Assembly (NCBI RefSeq): GCF_051020955.1
Contig: NC_135016.1
Span: 10,186,001-10,250,000 of the forward strand
Direction: 5' to 3'
DNA: 64,000 bases
Source of the DNA: Megalopta genalis
Lineage: Eukaryota > Arthropoda > Insecta > Hymenoptera > Halictidae
The notes beneath the pieces are model-generated. The model was given only the letters and a program-made list of their open reading frames with translations. It did not search any database and was not told the DNA's origin. Numbering within the stretch: the first letter of the stretch is position 1; each line of letters begins with the position of its first letter. This document shows positions 23,733 to 35,750 of the stretch, piece by piece. Position numbers and translations under genes: made by a program.

Positions 23733-23768
23733 ATCGTAAATGCATAAGATCCGCTGTCTACTTATCAC
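23733..23768 (+). repeat. Dispersed repeat D, copy 4
   Basis: TCGTAAATGCATAAGATCCG followed by CTGTCTACTTATCAC, the copy closest to the inferred family consensus. It directly abuts a segment shared with 30013-30066. Confidence 0.5.
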
Positions 23769-24118
23769 GTATGCTTGAATTAAGAAATGTATTGAATCAT
23801 TTTCTACGAAAAATTCTTTATTACTTCGTCAACTTCAACGCGAGAACTATTGGGATCTGATCGCGACTAATGTACAATATATTGTTTCATAACAATATCA
23901 AGATTTAATTTACTCAAACTTCGAACACCTTGTACTATAATATATGCTTTAGTAAAGATGATTATCGATAAATTTCTCATAGAAACATTTCTATAATTTT
24001 TGTAACTGTGAAAGAAAAAGTCAGAAACTAATCATTTCGACCGTTTCGGTAGTTCCAGTTTTGAAACAAAGAATGCAAAGCTGGTAACGTTGTCCGACTC
24101 GGTAGGTTTAGCGCTAAA
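23769..24118. mobile_element. Decayed TTAA-type element related to 29938-30126
   Basis: Starts GTATGCTTGAATTAAGAAAT, matching GTATGCTTGAACCAAGAAAT near 30014, and continues to match through AATCATTTTCTA. It ends at CGGTAGGTTTAGCGC, which inverted (GCGCTAAACCTACCG) matches the element end at 29670. The interior is diverged. Confidence 0.45.
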
Positions 24119-24954
24119 CATTGTTTATAAAACTCTGCGCTTACCCTAAAATTGTCATCGGAAAAGAAATAACGATCTCTGTGCTCTGTCCATAGAGAAG
24201 TTTGGTACAGTATAAAGCGAGTATTTGGACAATCGAGCAGAGGGTTTTAAGTGGCGAAGAAGTACTGCAAAGCCCGAGACATTTTTTAATAAGACGGCCG
24301 TACCAAACGAGCCGCAACGAAGTTGCTTTTGTTTTTGGGGGTCAGAACGAGAGGAGAGTGTTGAACAGCACTAATTGACCTCAGGGGCCCGACTGACCCG
24401 GCGTGCGTCCGAGCTGACAGCCCGGACCAGCCGACGATTAAACTTCCCGTTAATATTGCTCGCTCGTTCTCTCTTTTTGTCTCTCATTTCCTCCCCGCCC
24501 TCCGTCGTCTAGCTCCGTCTCTTTCGCTCATTGTTCAACGATCCTCCTTCTCCACCTTCGCCCTTCTTCCTCCCTCGCCCCCCTCCCGCCCTTGCCGCCA
24601 TCACCCCATTTCGCTCGACGCGCGTTCGTCCTTATACGCTTATCTTATTCATCCATCCGATTCTCTCTTTTCCGCAAACGGTTCCGCGTCTCTCTTCCAC
24701 AGAGGATTCCAACTTCACCTTCTGCCGGGCTCACCTACACCTCGGATCCAGCCACCCTATGAATATTTATGGCGGCGGTAATCTAATACCGCGGGACGCG
24801 AATCGGCGAACGCTGCGAGGGCGGAACCAACCCCTTTTCGGCGAGCCTTCTCTTTATTTGACTTTCCATTCGCTACGGCGTATTTCAGTTCGGAAATTTT
24901 GCCTCGGAGATACCTCGGAACACTACGGGGAACCTATGCTTTTTTTTCACGGAA
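24119..24954. other. GC-rich non-coding block
   Basis: Pyrimidine-rich (24470-24600), then GC-rich with ATATTTATGG near 24763. No gene is recognised. Confidence 0.45.
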
Positions 24955-25021
24955 TGTTGTAGCAAGTTGTAAGAAGTTGTAAGAAGTTGTAAGGAGTTGT
25001 AAGAAGTTGTAAGAAGTTGTT
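24955..25021. repeat. 10-bp minisatellite (GTTGTAAGAA)n
   Basis: About 6.5 units with single-base variants GCA and GGA. Confidence 0.95.
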
Positions 25022-25621
25022 GGTAGATGCACGAACATGTACGAAGTTCTAGGAAGTTTCTAAGCGGTCCTCTCTTCGGCTATAATTTTCTGGTAATCCA
25101 GAAATAGTGAATATCATCTCTTTCGTCCTTTGTTATTTCAATACTCCGAGCATATAAATGAGCATCACATCAACGAGTGCATATCGATACATTTTATCGC
25201 GGACAGACTGAGAAAGATTAATTGACAAACGACATCTCCTTACAGAAAGTAACAATGTTAATAACAGTGTCAATTGAAATTGTACCTTCAAGGTTTCTCC
25301 TTCTTGATCCTAAAGGAACCGTCCGAGAAACGCATGTCAACCTTTTGTAAATCAGTTTAAGAATTATGCAAGAAGTTACCCCTTCGAATGTACAACATCT
25401 GAAAAATTGAGAAAGGATCGACGACTCGTTTGATGTTCCCTCGTCTTCACACAACTTCGGTGATCAAAGCAAATACAAACAAGTTTTATTGCCTGCGGAC
25501 CGCGATAAAGTCTAACCACAAAGAGAAATCAGTCGGAAAGCACGTGTTCGATTAATAATTCTTTTACTCGGACTGTTTACTTATTCGCAGTGAGTGATAA
25601 AGCGATTCATTGTTTTAACGG
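25022..25621. other. AT-rich non-coding stretch
   Basis: No repeat or gene is recognised. Confidence 0.5.
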
Positions 25622-25822
25622 TGTGGAGTGTCAAGTTAACAGGAATGAACGTCTCAGGCATGTTTTGCTGTACGATTAAATTCGTGACAAAGTAATGCAT
25701 TTTTCGAAAACTACGGAGCGTCGAGTTAACAAGAATGCTCGTTGACAATTTAATCGCGTACAGCAGAGTAATTGATTCTCGTCGTAGATATTCATTCTTG
25801 TTAATTCGACGCTCCATAATTT
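25622..25822. repeat. Foldback repeat
   Basis: Order a-b-a'-inverted b-inverted a. Block a (GGAGTGTCAAGTTAACAGGA) is at 25624 and recurs as GGAGCGTCGAGTTAACAAGA near 25715; its inverse TCTTGTTAATTCGACGCTCC ends near 25815. Block b (GCTGTACGATTAAATTCGTG) is near 25668 and its inverse TTTAATCGCGTACAGC near 25749. The interval could fold into a stem of about 60 bp. It is not one of the other MITE families seen here. Confidence 0.7.
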
Positions 25823-27689
25823 TTAGAGAATCGCTATGCGGAAAATGTGAATCGAAATCGAAACTGCACGACCCAATAAATCTGCAATTATCAGGGAATT
25901 TCGAAAGGAATAATCTAGCTGCTGTTGCACGTCCGCGCTGGGCCGGCGGGCCGTCCAACTTTGTATATAAAAAGTTAATTAGAACTGTCTCTATTTGCAT
26001 TCGGCCGAGAAACTAGTTCGGGCTTCTGCATGGTTCGCGGAACCCATAACTCTGCCGAAAGGAGCGTGGCGCCCCTTCCGGTCCCATTAGCCCGGTTTCC
26101 CAGAAACCGCGTGGCCGTTTTCGGGACCGTGGTAGCGTTCACGGTTCAGGACACCGCGGCTGATCTCTGAACTATGCTTCTAGCCGAGCAGGAAGTCGGC
26201 TTTCGGACGCACGATCGAACGAGCGGGCGAACCAACGAACGGACGCGGCTAAGCCTGGTGAGGCCGAGGGGACAGGCGTGTAAGGACGAGGTGATTTCGT
26301 GATGAAAAATTTTCGTGGCCGCTTCCGGATCTGCTTGTCGGGCCTGTCGAGAGTGAACGGCCGGGCGAATGAGCGAGCACGGGCACTGACGCAGGGCCCC
26401 TGTCATTATTTCCCACAGCCGCCGTATGTTTCTACGGTTCCGCTAGGCTAATCCCGAGACTCGAACGTAGAACGATAGAAAGATAGAGCGCGAGGAGTCC
26501 TGCGAAGGAAACGGGACGCGGCCGAGGAAGGGAGACAGAAGAAGCCACTGTGAGAGGAAGGAAGGATTCCTCGAGGGGCCCCGCGTACAACCTGTCGTGT
26601 CCGCCTTGACAAAACAGCGAAATTGCCTTGGGGGATAACGGCGGTGCGATGCGGCGCGATGCGGTGCGATGCGGCGCGACGCGGCGCGGCACGGCGGCAA
26701 CCACGGTCAAGAAGAGAGCGGATTCTTCTTTATCAAACGGGGAAAGAAACTGTTCGGTGCATTCGCGAAGCCGCTGATAGGCCGTTTCTCACGGGCGCCA
26801 AGCCGCGTTTTGCCCAGACCGAGCGGAACGCGTATTTTCGATGATAGAACCGTCTCCGGCGCCTATGGACTTGAACGAGTCTCGAAACTCAATCTTCTTC
26901 GCTACTTCGCCGACAGCGTGATCAAAACTTGTCCACTCGGACGGGAATACATTCGTCCAAGTTTCTACTATACATTGTTCAGGGGTTGCGCGTTTACGTG
27001 CTTGCTTAGGCTTCGATATTCTATTTTCGAACCGTATTGCGCTCTGCGATGTTTATTCTCTGCTTATGCCCTTGTCCCGCGACGGAGATGCTCGCTGCAC
27101 GCGATAAATAAATTGCGTTCGCCTATTCTTTGCGGTAATGTGATGAGGGTAATTGATGTTTCGCAGACTTGCGAGCTAATCGATGAATTATGCACGGAAA
27201 CTCGTGCTAATCCGCTGCGAACGCTGGCGACGATATTTTGACGGTTTAAAAAGACGCGCCCGCGGTGTTGGCACTAATTGCGAAGCGATGCAATGACTTC
27301 GAGAAATTCTCTCGAAATGCAATTCGGTAATAATGTTATGTGGATACGTTGAACCTTACTTTGGTCCACTGTAAATGAATGGTCGAGCTTCAGAAATCAG
27401 TATAGTCGACTATGATCTGCTAATAATATTGTAGATATATCGAAGCTTGCGTTAATTTACTGCAAAAAGCGGGGAGAACGTTTAGAATGTTTAGTATAAG
27501 TATACTCAGGATAAAACTACTAACTGGACTTTACATTAAAGCAATAATTAATTTTACAAAATTTTAATAGTCGACCACAATCAGCTAATAATATTGTAGA
27601 TACACTGCGTTGATCTAATGTAAAAGATGAATCGAATAAAAAGATGTATTTAAGAATATGTTCAAAGTAAAGCAACGGGTGCTAAAATT
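25823..27689. other. GC-rich then AT-rich non-coding DNA
   Basis: The GC-rich part (25900-27240) contains a GC minisatellite. Frames of up to 190 codons exist on the + strand at 26669-27241, without a recognisable domain. Confidence 0.45.
26640..26695. repeat. (GCGATGCGGC)n GC minisatellite
   Basis: About five 10-bp units built from GCGGC/GCGAT. Confidence 0.85.
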
Positions 27690-28400
27690 TCTGATAGCTA
27701 ACGTCAATGTCTCGTAAATGGGAGTCGCTTAAGAACTACATACCTAGTAAGAATGATCAACCTTGAAGAACCACACCATTTGGAACAGTCTGTAGCAGAC
27801 AGGTAACTTGACTGTAGCATATTTACCTGCAATCAAAGAAATATTGTCAAATGAAGACTGTCGACCTGAATCAACGTGAATTAATTACGCTATATTTTTG
27901 AAAAGCTTTTGCCATTGATCCTACCATGGTAGTCATGAGGGATCACACCTTTTTAAACAGGCCAGACGGATAATTTGTAGTATATTTACTGGCAATTAGG
28001 AAAATGTTGTCAGATAAAGACTAGTCATCTAAATCGTATATGAGCCGTTCGTTTTGAAAGTGGCATAAGTCACTTTGTTTTTAAATCGATATATTTAAGA
28101 GTTTGCGTTTTAACACGTTTAAAAATGTGGATGCTAACTTTCGGGAAGATTTACTTGTATTTGTTATCTGAGGATACTGATATTTTTCTCAGTATAAATA
28201 ATTTCGTATAAACATTAAAAAATCACCACTTTTCATTACGGTAAAGTGACTTATGCCACTTTCAAAATAAACGGCTCATATAGAGAGCTGTATTTTGAAG
28301 CATCTCTCAGGATTCATCCTCGAATGGTAACCTTGAGGGGCCAGGTGATTTTGAGTGACCTGTAGCAGACAGGTAACCCCGCCGTAGCTGCGCCACAAAT
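27690..28400. repeat. Three-unit diverged array split by a MITE
   Basis: Landmarks CCTTGAAGAACC (27761), GTCATGAGGGATC (27932) and CCTTGAGGGGCC (28331) are followed by CTGTAGCAGACAGGTAAC in units 1 and 3 and a decayed version in unit 2. Spacings are 172 bp and, after subtracting the inserted 246-bp MITE, about 152 bp. Confidence 0.65.
28037..28282. mobile_element. MITE with 41-bp terminal inverted repeats, family G
   Basis: Both ends begin TATATGAGCCGTT and continue through TTTTGAAAGTGGCATAAGTC to CACTTT, with only two mismatches over about 41 bp. It is 246 bp with an AT-rich interior and no coding frame. A TA dinucleotide borders each end, suggesting a Tc1/mariner-type origin (inference). 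Low divergence between the ends suggests relative youth. Confidence 0.85.
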
Positions 28401-28651
28401 GCCATGAAAGTCGATAAATTTTATAAGAATCGGCGAACGGGATGCCTCGATTCGCACGTAGGTAGAGGCGCTCCATTGTTCGCGGGCCAGGAACGATTAG
28501 TTCCCTTTAATATCTAGCCTCTTACGTGGATCGGTAAGGACTCGATGTGAATTATGCAGGTGAGGCCAGATATGAAAGCTAGGTCGCCGGGTTCGTAGGT
28601 TCGTGGTCGGCATACCGTGGTGCAGCGGCATCCTGCCTTTGTGTGTGTTTT

Positions 28652-28690
<39 letters not shown>

Positions 28691-29665
28691 ACCGCCTCCT
28701 AACCTCGCGTTTACCTTTTACACGCCACGGTTACTGTACCCGACAACCATAATCGCGAAAAGAATCTAGCGAATCTTCTGCCCGGAAGATCGAAAACCTG
28801 ACGACGAGCTGGTGTCTATAGGCAGATCGATGCATCTTCGTAAAATCCTTTCGCTGTAATCGATTTCGCATATGCTAACCCTACGTGCTGTTGATTGACA
28901 GTGTAAAGGTGGCGGGTTAAAAAGGAAATCAATGATCTGTAACAATAGGGACATTGACGAGCGAGGAAACTGTAAAAAGGAGGCCTCTGGTCGCTCGCCG
29001 GAGAGTTGGGAAAAAAGATCCGCCGCGCATCAATTTCCCACAAGAAACGAAGGCGCCTGTCGCTACTTCCTGTCATGCTTATCCCTTCGCTGATGAGGCT
29101 GCACCGAGGTATGCCAATTCCACTTATTCGAACAAGAAAATTCCTGGGTTCGCCTCCCAACGAGCCAATTTGCTACGTGCGCACGCTAAAACAACCAACG
29201 GTACTAACACTTCCCTCGGTACCCCGTGTTCCGCGCTCCGGGGTTGGACAAAATAATGGAGACGTTACTTCCGAGCCATTCATTTTCTTTGCGAGATCTT
29301 CTTTGTCCTCGATCATTTTAGACGAACGTATTCATCGCGCAACTATTTTCATTCTGATGATTAAATTTTGTATTTAATACGTATGCTATAATTTAATACT
29401 TATGCTATGAAAGTATTTAATACTTTCAAGACTATGTTTTCTTAAATATTGTATTAGTCGTTTAGTATTGTTTTTCTAATCCATGGGGTTCTATAATAAT
29501 TGTCTGCAATACAAATACCTGTTTAGATTAGGGCTGGATAATGTCTCTCTTGCATACTGACAGTATTTATCAACTAATATTGTTTATTACAGTTCTCAAG
29601 AAGAATTATTTTTACAGTGCATATGTAAAGTTTAAACATTATTTGAGACTCGAATGATCGCATCT
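28401..29665. other. GC-rich then AT-rich non-coding DNA
   Basis: A (CT)n tract lies at 28655-28688. Short frames around 28950-29380 have no recognisable product. Confidence 0.5.
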
Positions 29666-29937
29666 TTAACGCTAAACCTACCGAGCATTGATCCCTTGCA
29701 TTTCGATTTCTTTGATAACTGCGTTTATTAGCTCTTAATCGTTCCTATAATAGTTTGCTTCATGGAATAAGATCATTTTTATTTTTTGCATGTCTTTACT
29801 TACTTTCATTCCTAGACTTTCATCGCAGAAGAATCGAATTACGTTTCGATTTTAAATAAATTAATAACAATCATATTTAGTAGATCATGTATGAAGTCTT
29901 CATCACGAGTCTAACTCGTTATAATGCTAAGGGTTAA
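29666..29937. mobile_element. Decayed TTAA-bounded element, family K
   Basis: 272 bp between TTAA at 29666 and TTAA at 29934. The left end is TTAACGCTAAACCTACCGAG. The right end inverted is TTAACCCTTAGCATTATAAC, followed by the inner dyad ACGAGT...ACTCGT, echoing family H architecture and length. The terminal repeats are poorly conserved. Confidence 0.45.
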
Positions 29938-30126
29938 AAGAGACTAATGTGTGTTGCTTTATATGAAAAATAAAACTGAATTTATTTCGACTTTTTAGCC
30001 TTTCTGTTACAATGTATGCTTGAACCAAGAAATTCATTCAATCATTTTCTATCGAGGCGTCTTTACAGCACCAATAATTTTAAAATATAATATATGAAAC
30101 CGGTTATTTTGTGCACGGTAGGTTTA
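29938..30126. mobile_element. Decayed TTAA-type element adjoining family K
   Basis: Ends in CACGGTAGGTTTAA, which inverted reads TTAAACCTACCG, like the left end of 29666. Contains the GTATGCTTGAA segment shared with 23769. Boundaries are uncertain. Confidence 0.35.
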
Positions 30127-31570
30127 ATGATAGGAGAATACATGCTGCATTAAATACCCAAGTTGTGCACTAATAAAGGATGCGCAACCGCCATAATAAA
30201 GAATCTTCATCTGCCATAATAAATAATTGCAACGGCAATACATCGTCGCACGATTTTGACGAGTAAACAGATTTGATGCATTCACGAAAAACTGAAAGGA
30301 CGAAGTACGAAACTATCGAAAGAATTGAAAAACGAGACACTAAATTGATTAATTAAAACCGAACTGCTGAATCGTCTTCCGAAGATGATTATCTTCGACG
30401 ATAAACAAGTTAAGTCTCTAAGCTTCGTTCCGAATGAAGATTCTTCGTCGACACACGGAAATCCTCTCGCGAAAAAAACGATGCGGCGCCGGTTCGAAGG
30501 AACCGAATCCTCCCCGAAGCCGTTTAAAACCGTGCCAGTGGCGATTCAACGATTCCACCTCGGCGATTAAGGGTTGAAAACCGAGTTTCCGCACTGACCC
30601 CTCAAGAATGTTCGCCGATACGTCACGGATTGATGTCAGTCGCGTGTAAGTTTGCAACCGGAGAGGTTGGCATTTAATTCTGGAGTGGTAGGTGTATCGA
30701 CCTAGTACGGCTATGAGTTAATAATAACAAAGAATCCTGGCCCTCGTTTCGCAGTGGTTGCTCACGTCGCCGCAACGACGAAGGGTTTGTAATGAAAGAA
30801 ACTTCTAATCGTCGGCTGCGTCGCTATCGATCCTTTAACCCCCCTGGCAAACGACGAACGGAGGCGGCGGCGACGGCGACGGCGACGGCGTGCTGCGGGT
30901 GGTGGAAGAAGAAAAGGGGGAGGGGACTCGGAGTAATCGTGGTCGCGGCGGTTCTCTAGGCAGAGCCAAGGAAAAGTTTGCGATTTAAATTGCCGGATAG
31001 GTTCGCGCGTACAGCCTGTACACTTGTACAGTCTCGCGGCTGGCAAACTCTTGATTGACCCACGTAATCGGGACTAGAACCGTCGACGTCATCCTCCATC
31101 GTTGACATCGCCGTGTGTTCCCCGGCCTGGACAGCCCGCTATAGCTCCTCCTCTGCCTCTCTGGCCGGGGCAAGAGACACGTAGGAGGGCCGATGAAACA
31201 GCTTTTTCGACGTTTCTGTCACGGAAGTGGCTGGACTATAGCGCCGTCGACGTCGCTCGATGAAGTTCAAGTGACTGTTCCCGTGACGTTGAGAACGCTA
31301 TTATCCTGCTATCAGCGGCTCGATTCCCCATCCCCACCTGTCCGGCTCGGATCGACAAGATGAGAGGACTGGCTTCCCGACTGGACAACCGAGATCATCA
31401 TTTTTCAGAGCTACGTTTTTACCGCGCTTCACGAAACGGAATCGGGCGAACTTCCGGACGGTTTTACTTTGCGAAATGTTACGTGTGAAGTTTGCTTCTC
31501 GTTTTTAAAATCATCGGCTTCGCAATGTTTCGTTTAACCTGGTTAACTTTATCCCCCCTCTCCTTCTAGT
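30127..31570. other. Mostly GC-rich non-coding block
   Basis: Contains a GGCGGCGGCGACGGCGACGG stretch near 30863 and no recognisable coding sequence. Confidence 0.45.
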
Positions 31571-31868
31571 ATTTATATTATATTAATTATATTATAGTAT
31601 TACATTGTATTAAGCATATTATAATATTTTATTTGATTAAGTATATTATACTATTATATTGTATTAAGTTTATTATACTATTTTGTTCTATTAAGTATCT
31701 TATACTATTATATTGTATTAAGTATATTATACTATTATATTATATTGATTATATTACACTATTGTATTACATTAATTATATTGCACTATTATATTATACT
31801 AATTATATTACACTATTATATTGTATTAATTATATGATATATTATTATATTATACTAATTTTAATAAA
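31571..31868. repeat. 27-bp AT-rich tandem array
   Basis: About 10 units of TATATTATACTATTATATTG followed by TATTAAG. Translation gives a 9-residue periodic Ile/Tyr/Leu peptide, which is an artefact of the 27-bp period. Confidence 0.9.
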
Positions 31869-33926
31869 TATTCACATATTATTATCGATAAATGTCACGA
31901 CTTACTGAGGGGTCCATGAGCCTCCCACGCGAGTACTTTCGTTTCAGAAATTCACGTATGTACTGCTGGCTTAAAGTTATTCAAATTATAAAGACGCTTT
32001 CGAACGAAACAGTCGAATAAACCCCCACGATATATTCAAAATAACGAAAGATCTAAATAAATTTATTCTTGTCATTGTTTCGAAGCAGCAGGTGCTAGTC
32101 ACTTTTATGAGGGTTTGGTGTTAACTTCTCGAGTTAGTAATATATCAGTCCAACTGACGTATGAAAATTAAGTATGAAAAGTGGATTAATAAGAAGAAAG
32201 GCTACTTGAGAAGTGCGCTAAAATATTGACTACAGTGTTAGCTAGGCAGAGACCTTCATCGACTGTGTCATTTTATATATTCTCTCCCTCCAGGACAATT
32301 TGTGACTGTGTTCAGCTTGCTGCATGACTACTTTTATTAAACATGCGGCTCGAAATGAAACGTTCGCGGCATGAATTACGTTATCGTTGCTTTCTAACCG
32401 CGATTTTTATTCCAGATACTTGAAAAGTGTTCAGACAGCGTGAACTTCGAGGTACGAGTTATTTTCAACCCACCATCGGCCACGTGCCATCTGCAACTCT
32501 GCTTTATGAGAAAAATTCATTCGACTTTTATCTGTGATATCTGTATCGCTTGTAAGTTGACGGCAAATTTTATACATTTATGACGAAAATAAGTAGACGA
32601 AGCACGAAACAGGTAGAACATTAAAAGAATTTGGAAAACCTGATGCATCATGATTAATTAAAAGTCTCTTTATATTTACGATAACCTTTGTATGTAACCT
32701 TACGATAAAAAACCTTTTTATATTTATAAAACGAAAAATTAATCTAATTGACCCGTTAATTGTACCATTTTCTTCACAGTTACAACGCGATTGGAAGTTC
32801 AACGATTGTAATAATTTGTTGAAAAAAATAGATAATTTATATTTACTCTGTGCATATACACATTTGACTCTGTGCATGGCCGATGACCGAATTACAATGT
32901 TGATATTAGAATTAAAAATGCTTTGAGTCAAACTAGAAACAGGCTGTTCGAAGGACAGAGATCGCAGATCGGTGGAAGCGTGTCGAACGGCTTCTCGCTT
33001 TCGCGTTAAAATCGACGTCCTACAAAAGGGCCGCGGAAAATTATTCAGAATGAATTGTTCTCGCGGTCGGCCGTCTTTTTGCACGCGACCATTACGGCGG
33101 CAGTGTTGCAACGACGAAATTAACGATCCGTGAAACCGATCCAGCGATCACGATGCTCGCGCCCGGTCCAGTAAACGCCGCCATTACGATTATCCTTTTC
33201 TTTAGTCACCACTCGGTGTCCCTGTGACTTTATTGTCGGCGATTATTAACGACACGGTTATTTAATCGCGGTGGAACAGTGTTTCAAACAGCGGTCTAAT
33301 TGAATTTGCGTGCGCCGCGACATAAATCCTGAATTTTTGCCACGAGTTTCACGGTGAACAATGGCACGGTCGGCAAATTAGACGTGGAAACGGAAAAGTG
33401 TTGTAGTTTACGAGAGATTCTGGACTACCGTGGTTCGAGCACGTTCAAATTAGGCCTACGTGTTCCAGCGTCGAGGTCTCTTCGTGCTCTGTATACCTCC
33501 TCTCGAGAGGTAACACGATAGCGGGACGATTTACAAAGAGGATCGATCGACAAAGGGCATCTGATAGGCTCTCCGCCGGGATTTCGCTTTGAATGGATCA
33601 CCGGTCGGATCGTGGTGTGCTTTACGCGCTCCCAAACGCGAGTACTATGATACACGGGGTGTAAACCCGTGAACCCTTAAGCCTGACTTACACGTCACAC
33701 TCTGGCCACGATTCGACATGTTCGAACACGATTTAGGGTCATTTAGATTTTCAACGCTATCCGAAATTGAACACGATTTCTATTTTACGATAAAAATGTC
33801 TGTTTCGAAAAATCTAAGAGCGTCGTCGCATCGTTCTCAATCTCTTATAGTTGTCAAAGGATGAACACGATTTTTATTTAACTCTTGATCGTTATAATTG
33901 GTGTGGATCTCTCTCATTCTCGATGT
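31869..33926. other. Non-coding DNA
   Basis: AT-rich to 32930, then GC-richer to 33700. A degenerate D-like word (TTTATACATTTATGACG) lies at 32567. The words GAACACGATTT recur at 33724, 33771 and 33863. No gene is recognised. Confidence 0.45.
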
Positions 33927-34200
33927 CATTATATTGTGATCACTGATATACAAAATTAAATTCGTTTTTATTCTTATCTCTTCCACTTGTACACGGTTGT
34001 GGTGTAGACATTTTTCAAATTTTGTATTCCATTGTAAAATTGTGATCACTAATGTGCCTCTGCAAAAATGTACAGCAATCGATGTACATGTCCATCCATT
34101 TTTCCTTGTTTCAGATAATATACATTTCCTATTTGTGCAGTTATGGTGTAGAAATCTTTCGAACTTAGTGTGCTATTATAAAATTCTGATCACTCTCTGT
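33927..34200. repeat. 144-bp local duplication
   Basis: TGGTGTAGACATTTTTC (33999) and TGGTGTAGAAATCTTTC (34143) each lead to AAAATT(G/C)TGATCACT. A partial third GTGATCACTGATA lies near 33936. Confidence 0.6.
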
Positions 34201-35560
34201 TATGCTTCTATTTATTTCTCCTCTTCAAGAGAAATTCTTCTTCTTTCTACTTATGCTCAGTTATTATAAAAGATTTTTCATAAATGTATTTCGTGTCACA
34301 GAAAGTACTCTGCTCCAAGAATATATTTAAAAACTAGTATATACTATAATGTTTTTGAAGCCATGACAATATCATAGTCACTGTCCACTTACCCCAGAAG
34401 TGTGCACTATTTAAAATATACAAATATGAATTAACATGTTCGCTACCAGCATTATATTTATTGCATTAATCGCATTAAATTCACCGTATCTCCTTATAAA
34501 ATATGATAAAAATGACGTCAAAAAGAATCTATAAATTCTCTAAGTATCACATGATATGTGTTCTAATTTTAAATAATCACATTCACAAAATTAATTTGAT
34601 GTTCTTTGCGTAAACTACAAAATCGTGGTCTTCACACATGTATATCGTGCAGAAATAATATGCAACCTTCATTTCTCAGGCCTTAAAAATATTTTCCCTT
34701 TAGACCGCACCTAATCACCACACCATTCATTACAGCCAATTCTACTTAACCGAACAACCATTAACTGAACAAAGTTCGCACAAGCTGCAACTGTTTGCGT
34801 TACGAAGAACGAACAACGACGCAATCTAATAGATTTCTAAGGATTCCGAGCCGCAGAACGATCCAACATACTCGGTCAGATTAATTTTCTGAAGTAGGCT
34901 GGGGAATTCCAGCTCGCCGAATATCTTCATCAGCCTGAAGAGATCCGTTGGCCAGATTTTTTCCGCGTGTGAGGCCGGCTTAACGCACCGGTGCCCGATC
35001 CTACGGTTTTGGAGGAAGAGTACAAAACGCAAAGGGCTCGGAGCAAAGACGAGACGGTGGGCGGGGCGCTCCTCCGGCTCCAAGGCGATCCACTCCGACC
35101 TCCACCTTCTTCTTACTTAGAGAGATAGTAGGCGCGCATCAACGCGTTACATCTTTCATGAAACGGCAAATGAGAGCTAGAGAGGCTGCAGAAAAAACCG
35201 CGGCGCGAGCGCGAGTCTGCGGCCGTTCCGTCTTGTCCTCCGTGGAACGACGAGGCGGACGATTGCGGCAGCTGCGGGAGATACGATCGCCGGGCCCCCA
35301 GAGACCCCCGATTCTGACGGCGCATTAAAATCACTCGTTTTTGCCGGACTTCCAGCCGTAATAATCCGCGGAACAGGCGGAGCCTTCGAGGCCAGCAATT
35401 AAGGAATCTTGCCGAATGCGGAGTGGTCACCGAAGTCCCATACAGTGGATTAATTAGGCTATTCTTCGAGCAGTACTCCACTCATCTTAACTCCATTTAT
35501 TGCAACGAAATTCTTAGCAATGCCCGATGGAGTGAACGTCTGCTGCCGATTACCGTGGGG
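34201..35560. other. Non-coding DNA
   Basis: AT-rich to 34800, then GC-rich to 35420. No recognisable gene or repeat. Confidence 0.5.
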
Positions 35561-35750
35561 TATGTGACCAATTGCTGTGCCTTTGGTTCGTTTTCGAGCG
35601 TAATTAACTTTATCGAATAAGACGTATTACGTTTTTTTCTATTCAAAATAAACAAATTAAAGGAATTCGAAAATTGTGTGGTTACCAATTGCTGTGACCT
35701 CGGTTTGTTTTTGGACGTTATTAGCTTTATATTTGTCGAATAAGACATAT
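35561..35750. repeat. 119-bp local duplication
   Basis: GACCAATTGCTGTGCC (35566) and TACCAATTGCTGTGACC (35683) are each followed by TTGGTTCGTTTTCG- or TCGGTTTGTTTTTGG-like sequence and TCGAATAAGAC. Confidence 0.7.

Noticed and set aside
26669..27241. 190-codon + strand frame
   Set aside because: Begins inside a GC minisatellite and lacks any domain.
28600..28660. GGTTCG words suggesting a tRNA B box
   Set aside because: No matching A box, acceptor stem or anticodon arm at the right distances. No tRNA was found anywhere in the window.
32578..33111. 177-codon minus strand frame
   Set aside because: Crosses a GC/AT composition boundary with no change in reading character. No motif is seen.
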